56,860 nt of DNA from an uncultured Chlorobiaceae bacterium (lineage in GTDB: Bacteria; Bacteroidota; Chlorobiia; Chlorobiales; Chlorobiaceae). The notes beneath the pieces are model-generated. The model saw nothing but the letters and a program-made list of their open reading frames with translations. It was not told the origin of the DNA and ran no database searches. Of the stretch, positions 26,501-36,364 are shown in pieces; the first letter of the stretch is position 1, and the number at the start of each line of letters is the position of its first letter. Made by a program: the position numbers and the translations under genes. Location: positions 1 to 56,860 of the forward strand of contig CAINOC010000007.1 in NCBI GenBank assembly GCA_903851385.1, written 5' to 3'.

Positions 26501-27778
26501 TTAGTGTGACTGATTTGGTTCTTCAAGATCGAATACGTTGCGGACAAGATTGACTCTGCTCGGTATCGAGTCAGTGGTGTCAATAGGGGCTTTGAGCATT
26601 TTGATTGGATGATGCAGGATTTTTTTCAGGATCCTGTCAGTAAGGTGTTCCATTCTTGCGAGTTCCTCTTCGCTTACCTTGTAACGGTATCTCTCTATCT
26701 CTTTTTCCTTGATTTCAATGAACTTCGACTGGAGATCCACAATTGTCGGACGAACTTTCAAGGTGTTGATCCATTGACCGAATGCCACGAGCTCCTCTTC
26801 GATTATGGCATTGACTTTAGGCAGCTCCGCACTGCGCTTTTCAAGGTTTTTATCAATAATATGCTTGAGAGCATCAATGTCCTTAAGGAACATGTTCTGC
26901 AGCTTTGCAATACCAGGATCAACATTTCTCGGTAAACCGAGATCAAGAATGATGACAGGTTTCAGTTTGCGCTTAAGCATGGAGTGGTGCATTTCAGCCT
27001 CTGTAAGGATATACTCCTTGGTGCTGACTGCCGTGATGATAATATCAAATTCGTGAAGATGATCCTTGAAAGATTCAAAGGGGAGAACCTGCTTGGTAGT
27101 GAGTTCTTCGGCGAGTGTTTCTGCTTTTGAGAGAGTTCTGTTGGTAATAACAATATTGCGGGCATTTTTCTGAAACATGTGTTTCGCCGCAAGTTCTCCG
27201 GTTTCACCGGCTCCTATAAGCAGAACCTTTTTCAAGGAGAGGTTTGAAAATATCTTCTGGGCCAGTTCAACGGCAGCATAGCTTACCGATACAGCCCCCT
27301 CCATGATTTTTGTTTTTGTCTTTACCTTCTTGGCAACACTGAATGCAGTGTGGCAGAGGCGCGTAAGCAGAATACCTGCAGACTGTGTTTCGGCTGCTAT
27401 TCGATAGGCGTTTTTAACCTGGCCGAGAATCTGTCCTTCACCAAGGACCAGCGAATCTATAGCGCTTGCCACCTCAAATATATGGCGGGCAGTGCCGCAG
27501 TAAAAGCGGTTGAAGAAATGTTCAGGTCGAACCTCCTTGCGAGCATCCTTGAACGAGATGAGATACTCCTTGAGGAACTCACCCGTAACTTCGTGCATTG
27601 CCGGCACGACATAGAGCTCAGTACGGTTACAGGTTGAAATCACCATGGCTTCATGAGCCAGTCCGCTTGAAATAAGTCCGGTAATGAACTCCTTGTTTTG
27701 ATCTTCGGTGAGGGAGATTCTTTCGCGGATTTCAATAGGTGCTGTCTTGTGGTTGACACCAACTGAAATGATATTCAT
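26501..27778 (-). CDS. hemA: glutamyl-tRNA reductase HemA
   Basis: HemA reduces glutamyl-tRNA to glutamate-1-semialdehyde with NADPH, the first step of the C5 route used by plants and by green sulfur bacteria. The catalytic cysteine is C50 in STCNRTELY. Family signatures [25 protein letters not shown] and the Rossmann [13 protein letters not shown] are present, and the C-terminal dimerisation helices are intact. The 425-residue length is normal. It heads the hemA-hemC-hemD run and lies 102 bases after hemX. Confidence 0.96.
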   Translation of the reverse strand: MNIISVGVNHKTAPIEIRERISLTEDQNKEFITGLISSGLAHEAMVISTCNRTELYVVPAMHEVTGEFLKEYLISFKDARKEVRPEHFFNRFYCGTARHIFEVASAIDSLVLGEGQILGQVKNAYRIAAETQSAGILLTRLCHTAFSVAKKVKTKTKIMEGAVSVSYAAVELAQKIFSNLSLKKVLLIGAGETGELAAKHMFQKNARNIVITNRTLSKAETLAEELTTKQVLPFESFKDHLHEFDIIITAVSTKEYILTEAEMHHSMLKRKLKPVIILDLGLPRNVDPGIAKLQNMFLKDIDALKHIIDKNLEKRSAELPKVNAIIEEELVAFGQWINTLKVRPTIVDLQSKFIEIKEKEIERYRYKVSEEELARMEHLTDRILKKILHHPIKMLKAPIDTTDSIPSRVNLVRNVFDLEEPNQSH

Positions 27779-27880
27779 AGCAGAGTCATTTTAAGTGAGC
27801 TGGTTACGGATACAGTACCCAGAACAAAGCACTGAGCTTCAAATATATCCTAAAAGCCCTTAATTTCAAACATAACTAAT

Positions 27881-28729
27881 TTATAAGGTCAGCTTATGGA
27901 ACGTCGGCGAAAAAAACGTCATGAGAACGATCAACAAGGTAATGAAGACAAACAGGACGATAAATAAATAGGCCATATGCTTTATGTCCCAGCCGATAAT
28001 CGGCTTGATAAAAATACTTGTCCCGTAAAGCAGCCATATAACAATCAATGTGAAAAGCTTTGGTTCAAGCAGACTTATTGTCTGGCCTGAAGCCTGCTGC
28101 TCCATCATACCGGCAAAAAGGGTAATCGAGAGAAAAAGAAAGCCGAAAGAGACGGCATGCATCGTCAACTTTTCAAGCATTTCAAGGTTCGGTAGGCGCT
28201 GAAACAGTAATTCGAAGCGGTTTTGTTCTATCTGACGGAAGAGGAGGAGATAGAGAATACTGTACAGACCTGCAATTGCTATTGCGCTGAAGCCGAAAAT
28301 AGAAGCAATAAGGTGTACCCCCATTCCGATGCCGTTGAACGTTCCAACTCCTGTATTTGGAAGCTGAGCGGTGAGAATGGAAGAGATAAGCTGTGCCCCA
28401 GCAGCAAAGGCGATAACAAAAAAACCGGTTTTGTCGCTTTTGGTTGTAAATTCGATGAACAGATAGGTAATGGTCAGGGTGAGCGCTACCATAGTCATGA
28501 GATTGACCGTCGAATAGCTGATCTTGTACCCTTCCAGGGAGGTCAGAAGTCCAAGGTAAACCACGTGGGTTAGAACAGTCAGCGCAAGAAGCGGCTGCTT
28601 ATATGTTTTGGCAAACTCGCTATCCTTGAAAAAATGCGCTCCATAGAGAAATGTTGTCGAAAGATAGAGCAATGAAACAATTTGGTTAAGAACGAGTAAC
28701 GGCAGATTGTTGAATAATATATTGTTCAT
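27881..28729 (-). CDS. hemX: HemX/CcsA-like cytochrome-assembly membrane protein
   Basis: A 282-residue protein with about eight membrane helices, resembling the CcsA/CcmC/HemX family (cytochrome c assembly protein domain). The region HLIASIFGFSAIAIAGLYSILYL holds a conserved His, followed later by VIWLLYGTSIF and IKPIIGWDIKHMAYL. The family binds heme, and HemX in Bacillus lowers HemA levels. Its place immediately upstream of hemA is the common arrangement. Whether it regulates HemA or serves cytochrome maturation here is not known. Confidence 0.8.
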   Translation of the reverse strand: MNNILFNNLPLLVLNQIVSLLYLSTTFLYGAHFFKDSEFAKTYKQPLLALTVLTHVVYLGLLTSLEGYKISYSTVNLMTMVALTLTITYLFIEFTTKSDKTGFFVIAFAAGAQLISSILTAQLPNTGVGTFNGIGMGVHLIASIFGFSAIAIAGLYSILYLLLFRQIEQNRFELLFQRLPNLEMLEKLTMHAVSFGFLFLSITLFAGMMEQQASGQTISLLEPKLFTLIVIWLLYGTSIFIKPIIGWDIKHMAYLFIVLFVFITLLIVLMTFFSPTFHKLTL

Positions 28730-28901
28730 TTCAAGGAGCTATAGGTGGGGTGAATGGCATTACAATGAATTCTTTGGTCTCTAAGATTGTTACTATTCAA
28801 CTAGTTTATCCAAGAGCAAAGATTGTGCCGTAATTACAAATAAAAGATGTATATTCGGGCCCATACTTGATGCAAATATACTTTATTTACAAGGAAAAAA
28901 G

Positions 28902-30728
28902 ATGAGATCGACCAAGAATATTAGAAATATAGCCATTATCGCGCACGTTGATCATGGAAAAACGACACTTGTGGATTCTATTTTTCAGAAGACAGGTGCA
29001 TTCAGGGATAATCAGCAGGTAAGCGTCCGGGTACTTGATTCAAATCCTCAGGAAAAAGAGCGTGGCATTACCATATTTTCAAAGAACGCAGCTGCAGTCT
29101 ATAACGACCATAAAATCAACATCGTCGATACACCGGGTCATGCCGACTTTGGCGGCGAGGTAGAGCGTATTCTCCAGATGGTTGATGGTGTTCTGCTTCT
29201 TGTTGACGCCTTTGAAGGCCCTATGCCGCAGACAAAGTTTGTTTTGCGCAAAGCCCTTGAGCTGCACTTGAAGCCTATCGTGGTTATTAACAAGATAGAT
29301 CGCCCTCAGTCTGACCCGGTTAAGGTTCACGATCAGGTTCTTGATCTTTTCATTGCACTTGGTGCCGAAGAGCATCAGCTTGATTTCCCCTATATCTTTA
29401 CGTCAGCGAAAAATGGCGTTGCCAAATACAGCATGGACGATGAAGATGGCGATATGAGCCTTCTGCTCGACATGATTATCAAGGAAATTCCACCACCGGT
29501 TGCCCATGACGAAGGCGGCTTCCAGATGCTGGTTACAACCCTTGACTATAGCGACTACATTGGCAAAATAGCCATCGGCCGTATCCAGCGTGGAAAGGTC
29601 AGCCCCGGCAGCCAGCTTGCAGTCGTAGGTCCTGACGGTGTAATTGGAAAGGGATCCGTAACAAAAGTATTCCTCTTCGACAAGCTTCAGAAGATCGAGT
29701 CCAAAGAGGCGACTTCAGGAGATATTATAGCTATTGCAGGTATCCCGGATGCCACAGTAGGTATGACACTTGCCTCTGTTGACGATCCTGTTTCGTTGGC
29801 TTCTTTCGACATCAGCAAACCAACGCTTTCCATGCTTTTTTCCGTCAATGACTCTCCCTTTGCCGGGCTTGAGGGCAAGGAGGTCACCAGTCGCAAGATT
29901 CGTGAAAGGCTGATGAAAGAGAAAATGACCAATGTGGCTCTCAACGTTGAGGAGACAGACAGTGCTGATACTTTCCGTGTTTCAGGACGTGGAGAACTTC
30001 ACCTTTCAGTGCTTATTGAAACCATGAGGCGCGAAGGTTTTGAAGTTGCCATTGCAAGGCCTGAAGTTATCATGCACCATGATGAGGAAGGTACCCTGCT
30101 CGAGCCGATTGAGCATGTCACCATTGATATTCCTGAAGAGTATACCGGTGTCATTATCGAAAAAATGGGTCGTAGAAAGGCCGAAATGACGCACATGGGC
30201 ACCCTTCGTGGCGGCATGGTCAGAGTTGAATTTGAAATTCCGACAAGAGGCCTGATCGGTTACAACCTTGAGTTTACCACCGATACCAAAGGCGAAGGAA
30301 TGATGTCGCATGTATTCTTTGAATACCAGCCTTTCAAGGGTAAACTGCCCTCAAGAGAGAGCGGTGCACTTGTTGTTGCTGAAACAGGAACCTGTGTTGC
30401 ATACTCACTGAGCGCCCTTGAAGATCGCGGAACCTTTTTTGTTTCACCAAACACCAAGGTCTATGCAGGTATGATTGTCGGCGAGTCGACAAGAGGACTT
30501 GATATTACCATCAATGTCTGCAAAACGAAAAAGCTCAGCAACATGCGCTCTTCAGGAACTGATGAGTCGCTTCGCCTGACACCTCCAAAAATTCTTTCCT
30601 TGGAGCAGGCGCTTGAGTTTATCAATGATGATGAGCTTCTTGAAGTAACTCCACAGAGTATTCGGCTCAGGAAGAAGATACTTGATGTGAACCTCCGCCA
30701 GAAGGCAACCAAAAAGGCGAACGCTTAA
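28902..30728 (+). CDS. typA: ribosome-associated GTPase TypA/BipA
   Basis: A 608-residue translational GTPase with G1 [10 protein letters not shown], switch [16 protein letters not shown] and G4 NKIDRP. Domain II, the EF-G-like domain III ([20 protein letters not shown]) and the BipA-specific C-terminal domain ([20 protein letters not shown]) follow. It acts on the ribosome in stress adaptation and 50S assembly. AAGGA lies eight bases before the ATG. Its last four bases overlap the convergent bchX. Confidence 0.95.
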   Translation: MRSTKNIRNIAIIAHVDHGKTTLVDSIFQKTGAFRDNQQVSVRVLDSNPQEKERGITIFSKNAAAVYNDHKINIVDTPGHADFGGEVERILQMVDGVLLLVDAFEGPMPQTKFVLRKALELHLKPIVVINKIDRPQSDPVKVHDQVLDLFIALGAEEHQLDFPYIFTSAKNGVAKYSMDDEDGDMSLLLDMIIKEIPPPVAHDEGGFQMLVTTLDYSDYIGKIAIGRIQRGKVSPGSQLAVVGPDGVIGKGSVTKVFLFDKLQKIESKEATSGDIIAIAGIPDATVGMTLASVDDPVSLASFDISKPTLSMLFSVNDSPFAGLEGKEVTSRKIRERLMKEKMTNVALNVEETDSADTFRVSGRGELHLSVLIETMRREGFEVAIARPEVIMHHDEEGTLLEPIEHVTIDIPEEYTGVIIEKMGRRKAEMTHMGTLRGGMVRVEFEIPTRGLIGYNLEFTTDTKGEGMMSHVFFEYQPFKGKLPSRESGALVVAETGTCVAYSLSALEDRGTFFVSPNTKVYAGMIVGESTRGLDITINVCKTKKLSNMRSSGTDESLRLTPPKILSLEQALEFINDDELLEVTPQSIRLRKKILDVNLRQKATKKANA

Positions 30729-31837
30729 TTCTCGAAGAAAAGTCTTGTCAGTTGAATCCGGGCACTGGAAAACAGTTCCCGGACATCTGATTCCTCCCGG
30801 TGTGTCAGTTCAGCAATCTCGCTGAAGCTTCTTTTATCCTGCTCTACCATTCGGTATACCTCCTGTTCCTCAGCAGCAAGTTTATCAATACACCTAGTCA
30901 TTTTCAGGGTATCACTTTCGATGTCTGTTTTTTCTGCACTCTCCGCTGAACCCGAAGAACTCCCTTTTTTCCCGAAAAGTTCTTCAGCACTGGCAGCTAC
31001 CGGGTTATCATCACTGATCTCGCCGAAAAGGCGTACAAAACCCATAAAATCAAGTCCACCAGCTTCGCAAGGGGTGATTTTGTTATCCAGAATTTCGCCG
31101 GCAAGCTTCTGAAATTTATCACGGATGTCAGGCAGTCGTACAGCAAAGTCAAAACTGTCATCCTTATCACGGGCTGCAGCGTTATAGGGTACTTTCATGA
31201 GCACTGTTATACCTGCCGCTTCGGCATATTTTTCCGCAACACCGCTCCCGTCATCGCGGTTGATGATCAGTCCGAGCAGCCGCGACTGCCCTCCGATCGT
31301 TCTGAAATAGTTGTTTGCCTGGCAGATATTGTTAGCTGTAAAGATGGATTGCCTGTCATTGTTGGTAACAAGAATGACCTCTTCAGAGAGTGATCGGGCC
31401 AGCGGGGTTGCAAATCCTCCACAGACAACATCCCCGAGAAAGTCCATCAAAATGATATCAATATCCCATTTGAAAATTCCCAGTTTTTCGAGTATCTCAA
31501 ATCCCGATATGATTCCTCTCCCACCGCATCCACGGCCAACCTGAGGCCCGCCTAGTTCAACACCGTAAATGGGTTTCGGGAAATCCGCGATATCTCTCCG
31601 GAATACAATATCGCTCACTGAGACCTGCTCGTTCAAGGCATTCTTCTCGGCAAAGACGTCAGTTACAGTCGGAAGAGAAATACCGCCAAAGAGGGAGGTC
31701 GTCGAATCGTGTTTAGGATCGCAGCCGAGTTGCAGCACCCGTTTGTTCATCAAGGCGAAGGTGGCGCTGAGGTTGGTTGTTGTAAAGCTCTTGCCTATTC
31801 CACCTTTGCCATAAATGGCTATTGTTCTTGCTGACAT
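30725..31837 (-). CDS. bchX: chlorophyllide a reductase iron protein BchX with C-terminal HTH-like extension
   Basis: BchX is the nitrogenase-like ATP-driven electron donor that, with BchY and BchZ, reduces ring B of chlorophyllide a toward bacteriochlorophyll a. The P-loop is GKGGIGKS (10-17), and the 4Fe-4S ligands are C104 (GRGCGGRG) and C139 (DVVCGGF). The enzyme part ends near residue 285. After a Ser-rich linker, residues about 318-368 (LAAEEQEVYRMVEQ, SFSEIAELTHREESDVREL, SARIQLTRLFF) look like a sigma-70 region 4 or FixJ-type helix-turn-helix. It is the last gene of the bchF-bchC-bchX operon, 29 bases after bchC. Confidence 0.93.
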   Translation of the reverse strand: MSARTIAIYGKGGIGKSFTTTNLSATFALMNKRVLQLGCDPKHDSTTSLFGGISLPTVTDVFAEKNALNEQVSVSDIVFRRDIADFPKPIYGVELGGPQVGRGCGGRGIISGFEILEKLGIFKWDIDIILMDFLGDVVCGGFATPLARSLSEEVILVTNNDRQSIFTANNICQANNYFRTIGGQSRLLGLIINRDDGSGVAEKYAEAAGITVLMKVPYNAAARDKDDSFDFAVRLPDIRDKFQKLAGEILDNKITPCEAGGLDFMGFVRLFGEISDDNPVAASAEELFGKKGSSSGSAESAEKTDIESDTLKMTRCIDKLAAEEQEVYRMVEQDKRSFSEIAELTHREESDVRELFSSARIQLTRLFFEN

Positions 31838-31866
31838 TCAGTCACTGCTTATAATTTTCGGAGCGA

Positions 31867-32853
31867 TTAGCTTACGGTATCATTCTGCCGTATATCGGTT
31901 TTCCAGATCAGGATCATTTTCAGACACTCAGGATCGTTGAATGCCTGCAGGTAGGCCGAAGAAATATCCTCCTCAATGGTATGACGATGGGTAAAAATCC
32001 GTTCAGCCTTAAGTTTATGTTGTGCAATAAGTTCTTTTACGCGCTCAAGATCACCTTTTGCCCACTGTTTGGCTGCAATGAACGAGAGCTCTTTCTGAAA
32101 AGCCTGGGAGTAATCGATGTTTATTCTCTGGTAATAGCCTCCCAAAAGAACAACCCCGTGAAATTTCAAAAACCTGAGCCCCGTATCAATGGCACTCATA
32201 ATTCCCGTGCTGTCAATTAAAACATCAAACTCATGACCGGCAAGCGCAGCTGAGACATCGTCTGTTTCAGCATTCACTTTCAGGTCGGCCGTGGAATAGT
32301 TCAGTCTGTTTTTCTGTGTATCAGTCGCAGCTACCAGTTTTGCTCCCATAAGCTTTGCCAGTTCGACGGCGAGAATGCCTACCGCACCCTGACCGAGCAC
32401 AAGCACATGCTTGTTTTTAACCTGTGCAAGATCAACAATATGCAGGGCTGTCGCTCCCAGAGGCAGGGCAATGCCGCATTCAGGGTTCTCAAGATTGTCA
32501 AGCACGGTGATGCTCTCCACCGGACATGCTATATATTCCGAAGCCCCACCGAAAGCGGCATTAACTCCCTCATAACCGAAGGAGCCGGCAACATAGGCAA
32601 ACTTTCCGATCAGGTTCTGGTTGACATGATCGCCGACCTCAATAATCTTTCCAACAGTTTCATACCCCGGAATAAAGGGAAAGATAAACGGCCATGAAGG
32701 GATCAGGCCGTTATAAGCCATTTTTTCAGTCCCTGTACTGATCGACGACCAGTAGGTTTCAACAAGCACGTCAGTGGAAGAAAGAGCTTTCAGAGAAACT
32801 TAACTGAGCTCTATCTGCCTTACGCCTCTGAATACAATAGCTTTTGCTTTCAT
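31867..32853 (-). pseudogene. bchC: bacteriochlorophyllide a dehydrogenase BchC, interrupted by an in-frame stop at codon 18
   Basis: BchC oxidises the C3 hydroxyethyl group to acetyl in bacteriochlorophyll a synthesis and is a zinc-free MDR-family dehydrogenase. The frame opens at an ATG at 32853 (MKAKAIVFRGVRQIELS) and meets TAA at 32800-32802, then continues in the same frame as VSLKALSSTDVLVETYWSSISTGTEK, which is normal BchC. The missing residue is probably Glu (GAA to TAA). Downstream, GQGAVGILAVELAKLMGAK (cofactor fold) and the C-terminus are intact. Translation could restart at the GTG at 32769, losing 28 residues. It may be a true nonsense mutation, a sequence error or tolerated readthrough. 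Confidence 0.8.
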
Positions 32854-32875
32854 AACGTTTATGTATCGGGTTGTG

Positions 32876-33349
32876 TCAGCTCAACTGACTCTGTTTCAGC
32901 TTTTTTTCATTGTGCTTTTCAAGAAGCAGCCGAATCAGGAATTGCGCGGCATTAATAAGATAACTGAGATAGGCAAGCAGTGCTGTCCTGATTAGAATGG
33001 TTTCATCCAGACCCATAAAAAACAGGATAAAGTACGATATGTGCACAATCATGGCTATAGCGCTGCCGAAATCCTCCCAAAAAAATTCAGGAGCAAAGGC
33101 AAATGCACCGAAAACCTCTTTTTCAAAAAAGCCCCCGGTAACAAAAATCAGCACCAGCATCAGGGTTTTCAGAATCACAAAAAAAGTAATCCAGTAAAAA
33201 TTGTCAATCCAGATGTGGGCTTGGTAAAGGTAGGTGACGGTGACACCGACAAGAAACATCAGAAATTGTATTGGTGCCAGGATTCCCTGAACTTTGGTCC
33301 AGACCGATGCATTTCTTCTTTCAAGTTGATCAGGCGTATAACGGGGCAT
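32876..33349 (-). CDS. bchF: 3-vinyl bacteriochlorophyllide hydratase BchF
   Basis: BchF hydrates the C3 vinyl group to hydroxyethyl, the substrate of BchC. The 157-residue membrane protein has about four helices and the family N-terminus RYTPDQLERRNASVWTKVQGILAPIQF, with FEKEVFG and FFWEDFGSAIAMIVH also conserved. In green sulfur bacteria a paralogue, BchV, serves bacteriochlorophyll c; the linkage to bchC and bchX favours BchF here. It heads the bchF-bchC-bchX operon. Confidence 0.88.
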   Translation of the reverse strand: MPRYTPDQLERRNASVWTKVQGILAPIQFLMFLVGVTVTYLYQAHIWIDNFYWITFFVILKTLMLVLIFVTGGFFEKEVFGAFAFAPEFFWEDFGSAIAMIVHISYFILFFMGLDETILIRTALLAYLSYLINAAQFLIRLLLEKHNEKKLKQSQLS

Positions 33350-33464
33350 AAAACGATAAGTTCACTGGTGAAGGGCAGAAATTCATTAACTACGTTAGAG
33401 AAAAGTAGTTGAATATAGTAAAAATCGGTAGTGGCGACAAGCAAAGGCTGTCGAGCTCTCTCTG

Positions 33465-35159
33465 TTACTTAATGCTCCACTCAAAAGCGTTGTAGAGCGT
33501 AGATATCAGGTTTACATCAGAGTTTTTGACCCGGCGGTTGAATCCCTCAAGTTCATCGTAGTAATAGAGAAAGGTTCTCGGTTGCTCATCGTTCAGAATC
33601 TTCTGGTAGCTCTTCCATAGTGCAACTTTGCGCTCCTCCGTGAGTGGACGGTTGAGTTCTGCTATAACGGTATCGAGCTCCTGATGTTGAAAAGCAGATG
33701 AGTTGAACTGGTGTTTCGCAAAATCAGAACCCCATATAATAAGCTGGAACGGTAGAGTTTCAGCAGCCATTCCCGAGAGTGCAGCATCATAGCGGTACTC
33801 GTTCTGGTTTTTTAAAAAAATCAGACTTTCGTCAAATCTCAGACGGCAGTCGATTCCAATTTCGCGGAGGTTCTGCTGCACAATTGTAGCCGCATAGTTA
33901 CGCCGGGGATTGCCGACTGGAGCCGCGAGTTCAAACGAGAATTTTTTCCCCTCTTTCTCGAGAATGCCATCCTGCCCGAGTTTCCATCCTGCCTCATGGA
34001 GTAAAGCCAAAGCCTTTTTCGGGTTATAGCTATAGGGGTCAAGCGATGTGTTGGCGATCGCTTTATAGGCTGGTGAAAGTGATGTGTTAATGATGGTGGC
34101 GTGCTCCGGCCCCATAAACCCGTCAATAATCGACTGCCGGTCAATGGCCAGCGTAAGCGCCTGACGGACCAACTTGCTGCCGAACAATGGGTTTGGTACA
34201 ATTTGACCGTTTTTGCGATAGCTCTCCCCGTCAATATTCAGCCACACGATGCTGTCGAAGTACCTGTTTTTGACCGGTTTGATCACAATAGACGGTGTGG
34301 TTCTGGTAAGTTCTTTAATATCCTTTGGATTGATGCCTCCTGCCGAAATCATGGCATCTATCTGGCCTGATTTCAGCATGGAAAGCCTTGTGGTGTATTC
34401 CGGAACCACAAGGAAAATCAGTGTGTTAATCGCTGCAGGTCTTGGAAGCAGGGATAAGGGGTTACTGACAAGTTCAAGTTTTGTCTGGCGTGCCCATTTT
34501 TTCACTTTGAAAGGCCCAGCTCCAACTATAGGTATTTCTGATGCCTTGATGCGGATTTCATCAGGTTTAAATGATTTGAAAATATGCTGAGCTACCGGCA
34601 TCAGATCATTGAAATGATCAAGCACAATCTCGTTGTCCATCGGCTTGTTAAAATGCAGCACCAGCGTCGAGTCATCAGGAGTTTCAACCGCACGCTCAAT
34701 ATCAGCCGTTCCATCCGGAAGCAGTAGAAGGTCGTTGAGATAGTGCTGCCTTGAACTGGCAATTTTGGGATGTTTGTATAACGAATAAGAGTATTTAAAA
34801 TCGTGCGATGTAACGTTTATACCATCCTCCCATACAACCCCGCTCCGAAGGTGAAACGTAACATTCTTCCCGTCCGATGAGAACTCCCAGCTTTTTGCAG
34901 CATTAGGCAGAAAGGTTATCGCACCCTTTTTTTCGTCATAAGAAGCCTTCACAAGCGCAGGATAAATTAACCCGCAAACCTCTCTCGACATGGAAAGCTG
35001 TATAAGCAGAGGATTGAGATAATCAAAATCAGCCGAGATCCCCGCAATAATCCTGTTGCTTCGAAGTTCCTCAGAATTATTCTTGCACGCGGACAATACA
35101 GTAAGCAACAGGAGTATTACTGTGGTCAAGATTTTTTTTCGCGGGCTGAATATTCTCAT
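33465..35159 (-). CDS. family 5 solute-binding lipoprotein (oligopeptide/dipeptide type)
   Basis: The protein has a lipoprotein signal (RKKILTTVILLLLTVLSAC, lipobox LSAC) followed by an SBP_bac_5 domain with LRSGVVWEDGINVTSHDFKYSY, VGAGPFKVKKW, VRQALTLAIDRQSII and an ANTSLDPYSYNPKKALALLHEAGW segment. It would bind peptides or similar solutes outside the inner membrane. The open frame extends to 35270, but the ATG at 35159 places the signal peptide correctly. The upstream extension covers an intergenic repeat. No permease or ATPase gene is adjacent, so its transporter partner is elsewhere or it acts alone. Confidence 0.85.
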   Translation of the reverse strand: MRIFSPRKKILTTVILLLLTVLSACKNNSEELRSNRIIAGISADFDYLNPLLIQLSMSREVCGLIYPALVKASYDEKKGAITFLPNAAKSWEFSSDGKNVTFHLRSGVVWEDGINVTSHDFKYSYSLYKHPKIASSRQHYLNDLLLLPDGTADIERAVETPDDSTLVLHFNKPMDNEIVLDHFNDLMPVAQHIFKSFKPDEIRIKASEIPIVGAGPFKVKKWARQTKLELVSNPLSLLPRPAAINTLIFLVVPEYTTRLSMLKSGQIDAMISAGGINPKDIKELTRTTPSIVIKPVKNRYFDSIVWLNIDGESYRKNGQIVPNPLFGSKLVRQALTLAIDRQSIIDGFMGPEHATIINTSLSPAYKAIANTSLDPYSYNPKKALALLHEAGWKLGQDGILEKEGKKFSFELAAPVGNPRRNYAATIVQQNLREIGIDCRLRFDESLIFLKNQNEYRYDAALSGMAAETLPFQLIIWGSDFAKHQFNSSAFQHQELDTVIAELNRPLTEERKVALWKSYQKILNDEQPRTFLYYYDELEGFNRRVKNSDVNLISTLYNAFEWSIK

Positions 35160-35175
35160 CATAAAAAAATTAAAG

Positions 35176-35290
35176 CTTGTCATACTGAGCGAAAGCGAAG
35201 TATTCATCTTCAAAAACATAAGAAGTAAAGTACCGAAAACATCATAATAACACTTGTCATCCTGAGCCAAAGGTGAAGGAGCAATTTTTC
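35176..35290. repeat. two copies of a TTGTCATNCTGAGC extragenic repeat
   Basis: Copies begin at 35176 (cttgtcatactgagcgaaag) and 35253 (cttgtcatcctgagccaaag), both in the same orientation, about 77 bases apart, upstream of the solute-binding lipoprotein gene. Elements with this TCATCCTGAGCGAAGCGAAG core are widespread short repeats in many bacterial chromosomes. They are non-coding and likely mark intergenic DNA. Confidence 0.6.
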
Positions 35291-35537
35291 TGTCTCTACA
35301 AGCGAGGTTTATTGTTGAGATTACGTATAATTAGCGTATATTTGGTTATAATATTTTGACTGTAAAGTGTCGGCCAAGGGGGAAAGTGAGTCCGACTGAA
35401 ATTGACCGCATTGAAATTGCAAGCGAGAGTTGACTGACGCACTTGAAAAACGATGCTTCTAACCCCAGAACTGAAATCAATATAAATAGCCATATTAATA
35501 TATTGCTATTTATGCCATATAGTGATAAATTAATTTT
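35291..35537. other. intergenic region, no gene seen
   Basis: The stretch between the extragenic repeat and the brnT start is AT-rich near 35490-35535, where the TA operon promoter would be expected. Two open frames on the minus strand lack family resemblance and ribosome-binding sites and are not accepted as genes. Confidence 0.4.
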
Positions 35538-35816
35538 ATGAAAAGTGCCCGTTTTGAGTGGGATGGAGAAAAGAATAGGGAAAATCAGGAGAAACATAAT
35601 GTGCCTTTTTCATTAGCACAATACGCCTTTCTTGATCCAAAGCGTATTATTGTCGAAGATATAAAGCACACCGATGAAGAAAATTGATTTTATTGTATTG
35701 GGCGCGTTGATGAAGGAATACTGACGGTAAGGTTTACCTATAGAGGCAACATTATCAGAATATTCGGAGCCGGATATTGGAGAAAAGTGAGGAAAATATA
35801 TGAAGACCAAGATTAA
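35538..35816 (+). pseudogene. brnT: BrnT-family ribonuclease toxin with an in-frame stop
   Basis: BrnT is an RNase toxin of type II systems with a RelE-like fold. The frame opens at 35538 (FEWDGEKNRENQEKHNVPFSLA, a typical BrnT N-terminus) and meets TGA at 35685-35687. It continues in the same frame as FYCIGRVDEGILTVRFTY and IIRIFGAGYWRKVRKIYE, the family C-terminal half, to TAA at 35814. The lost codon is most likely Arg (CGA to TGA) or Trp. The 17-base overlap with the antitoxin gene is preserved. The toxin is probably inactive unless the stop is read through or is a sequence error. Confidence 0.8.
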
Positions 35817-36039
35817 ATATACTGATGAACCATTTGGTGAATTAAAAGTAATTAAAGACTTTCTGCCTTCACCTGCTCAATTAATCCTGAAGGAAGACAA
35901 TGTCAAGATTACTATCGCGTTAAAAAAATCAAGTATAGAATTTTTCAAGAATGAGGCAAAGAGACATAATACTTCTTATCAGAAGATGATAAGACAACTC
36001 ATAGACTGGTACGCGGTAAATAACACAAAAAGCGCATAA
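35800..36039 (+). CDS. brnA: BrnA-family antitoxin (ribbon-helix-helix)
   Basis: A 79-residue protein whose C-terminal part (VKITIALKKSSIEFFKNEAKRHNTSYQKMIRQLIDWYA) is a ribbon-helix-helix DNA-binding domain as in BrnA/CopG antitoxins. The N-terminal 30 residues would wrap the toxin. It overlaps brnT by 17 bases, the usual arrangement, and the pair should be autoregulated by the antitoxin. Unlike brnT, its reading frame is intact. Confidence 0.78.
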   Translation: MKTKIKYTDEPFGELKVIKDFLPSPAQLILKEDNVKITIALKKSSIEFFKNEAKRHNTSYQKMIRQLIDWYAVNNTKSA

Positions 36040-36364
36040 TCCCGCAGCCCTTTGATATCAAAACTAAGCGGAGCACAAACGCATTAATCGGGCAGGCAAT
36101 CTCAAGTTTACCGCATTCTGGATTTTGTTCAAAGGCATCTGCCTGACCCTTTTTATCTGGAGTGCATTGAACGCAGAAGTCTGCGGGATGCCATTTTCCG
36201 CGAAGTAGCGTCCAACGGTGCTGATCCGTTGGGAATATGCAAGTGGAGTTCCCGCTCGCCTCATCATCGAATATGGCAAAGTCACTAATCAGATAGTTTG
36301 CTTTTCAAGAATGAAATAAGTAAGGTATTGTAGAGTGAGTATTGAAAATTAAGGAAAAGTGACA
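36040..36364. other. 325-base gap with an open, startless coding-like stretch
   Basis: On the plus strand 36088-36288 is open for 66 codons (QVYRILDFVQRHLPDPFYLE and onward) with plausible codon use but no start codon or ribosome-binding site. It looks like the remnant of a gene I cannot name. AAGGA at 36351-36355 is the ribosome-binding site of the next gene. Confidence 0.35.

Noticed and set aside
35296-35810. Minus-strand frames at 35296-35493, 35346-35597 and 35613-35810
   Set aside because: They lie partly antisense to the brnT pseudogene and have no family features.
36064-36285. 73-codon minus-strand frame between brnA and the MNT gene
   Set aside because: The opposite strand looks more coding-like (36088-36288), and this frame has no ribosome-binding site or family resemblance.
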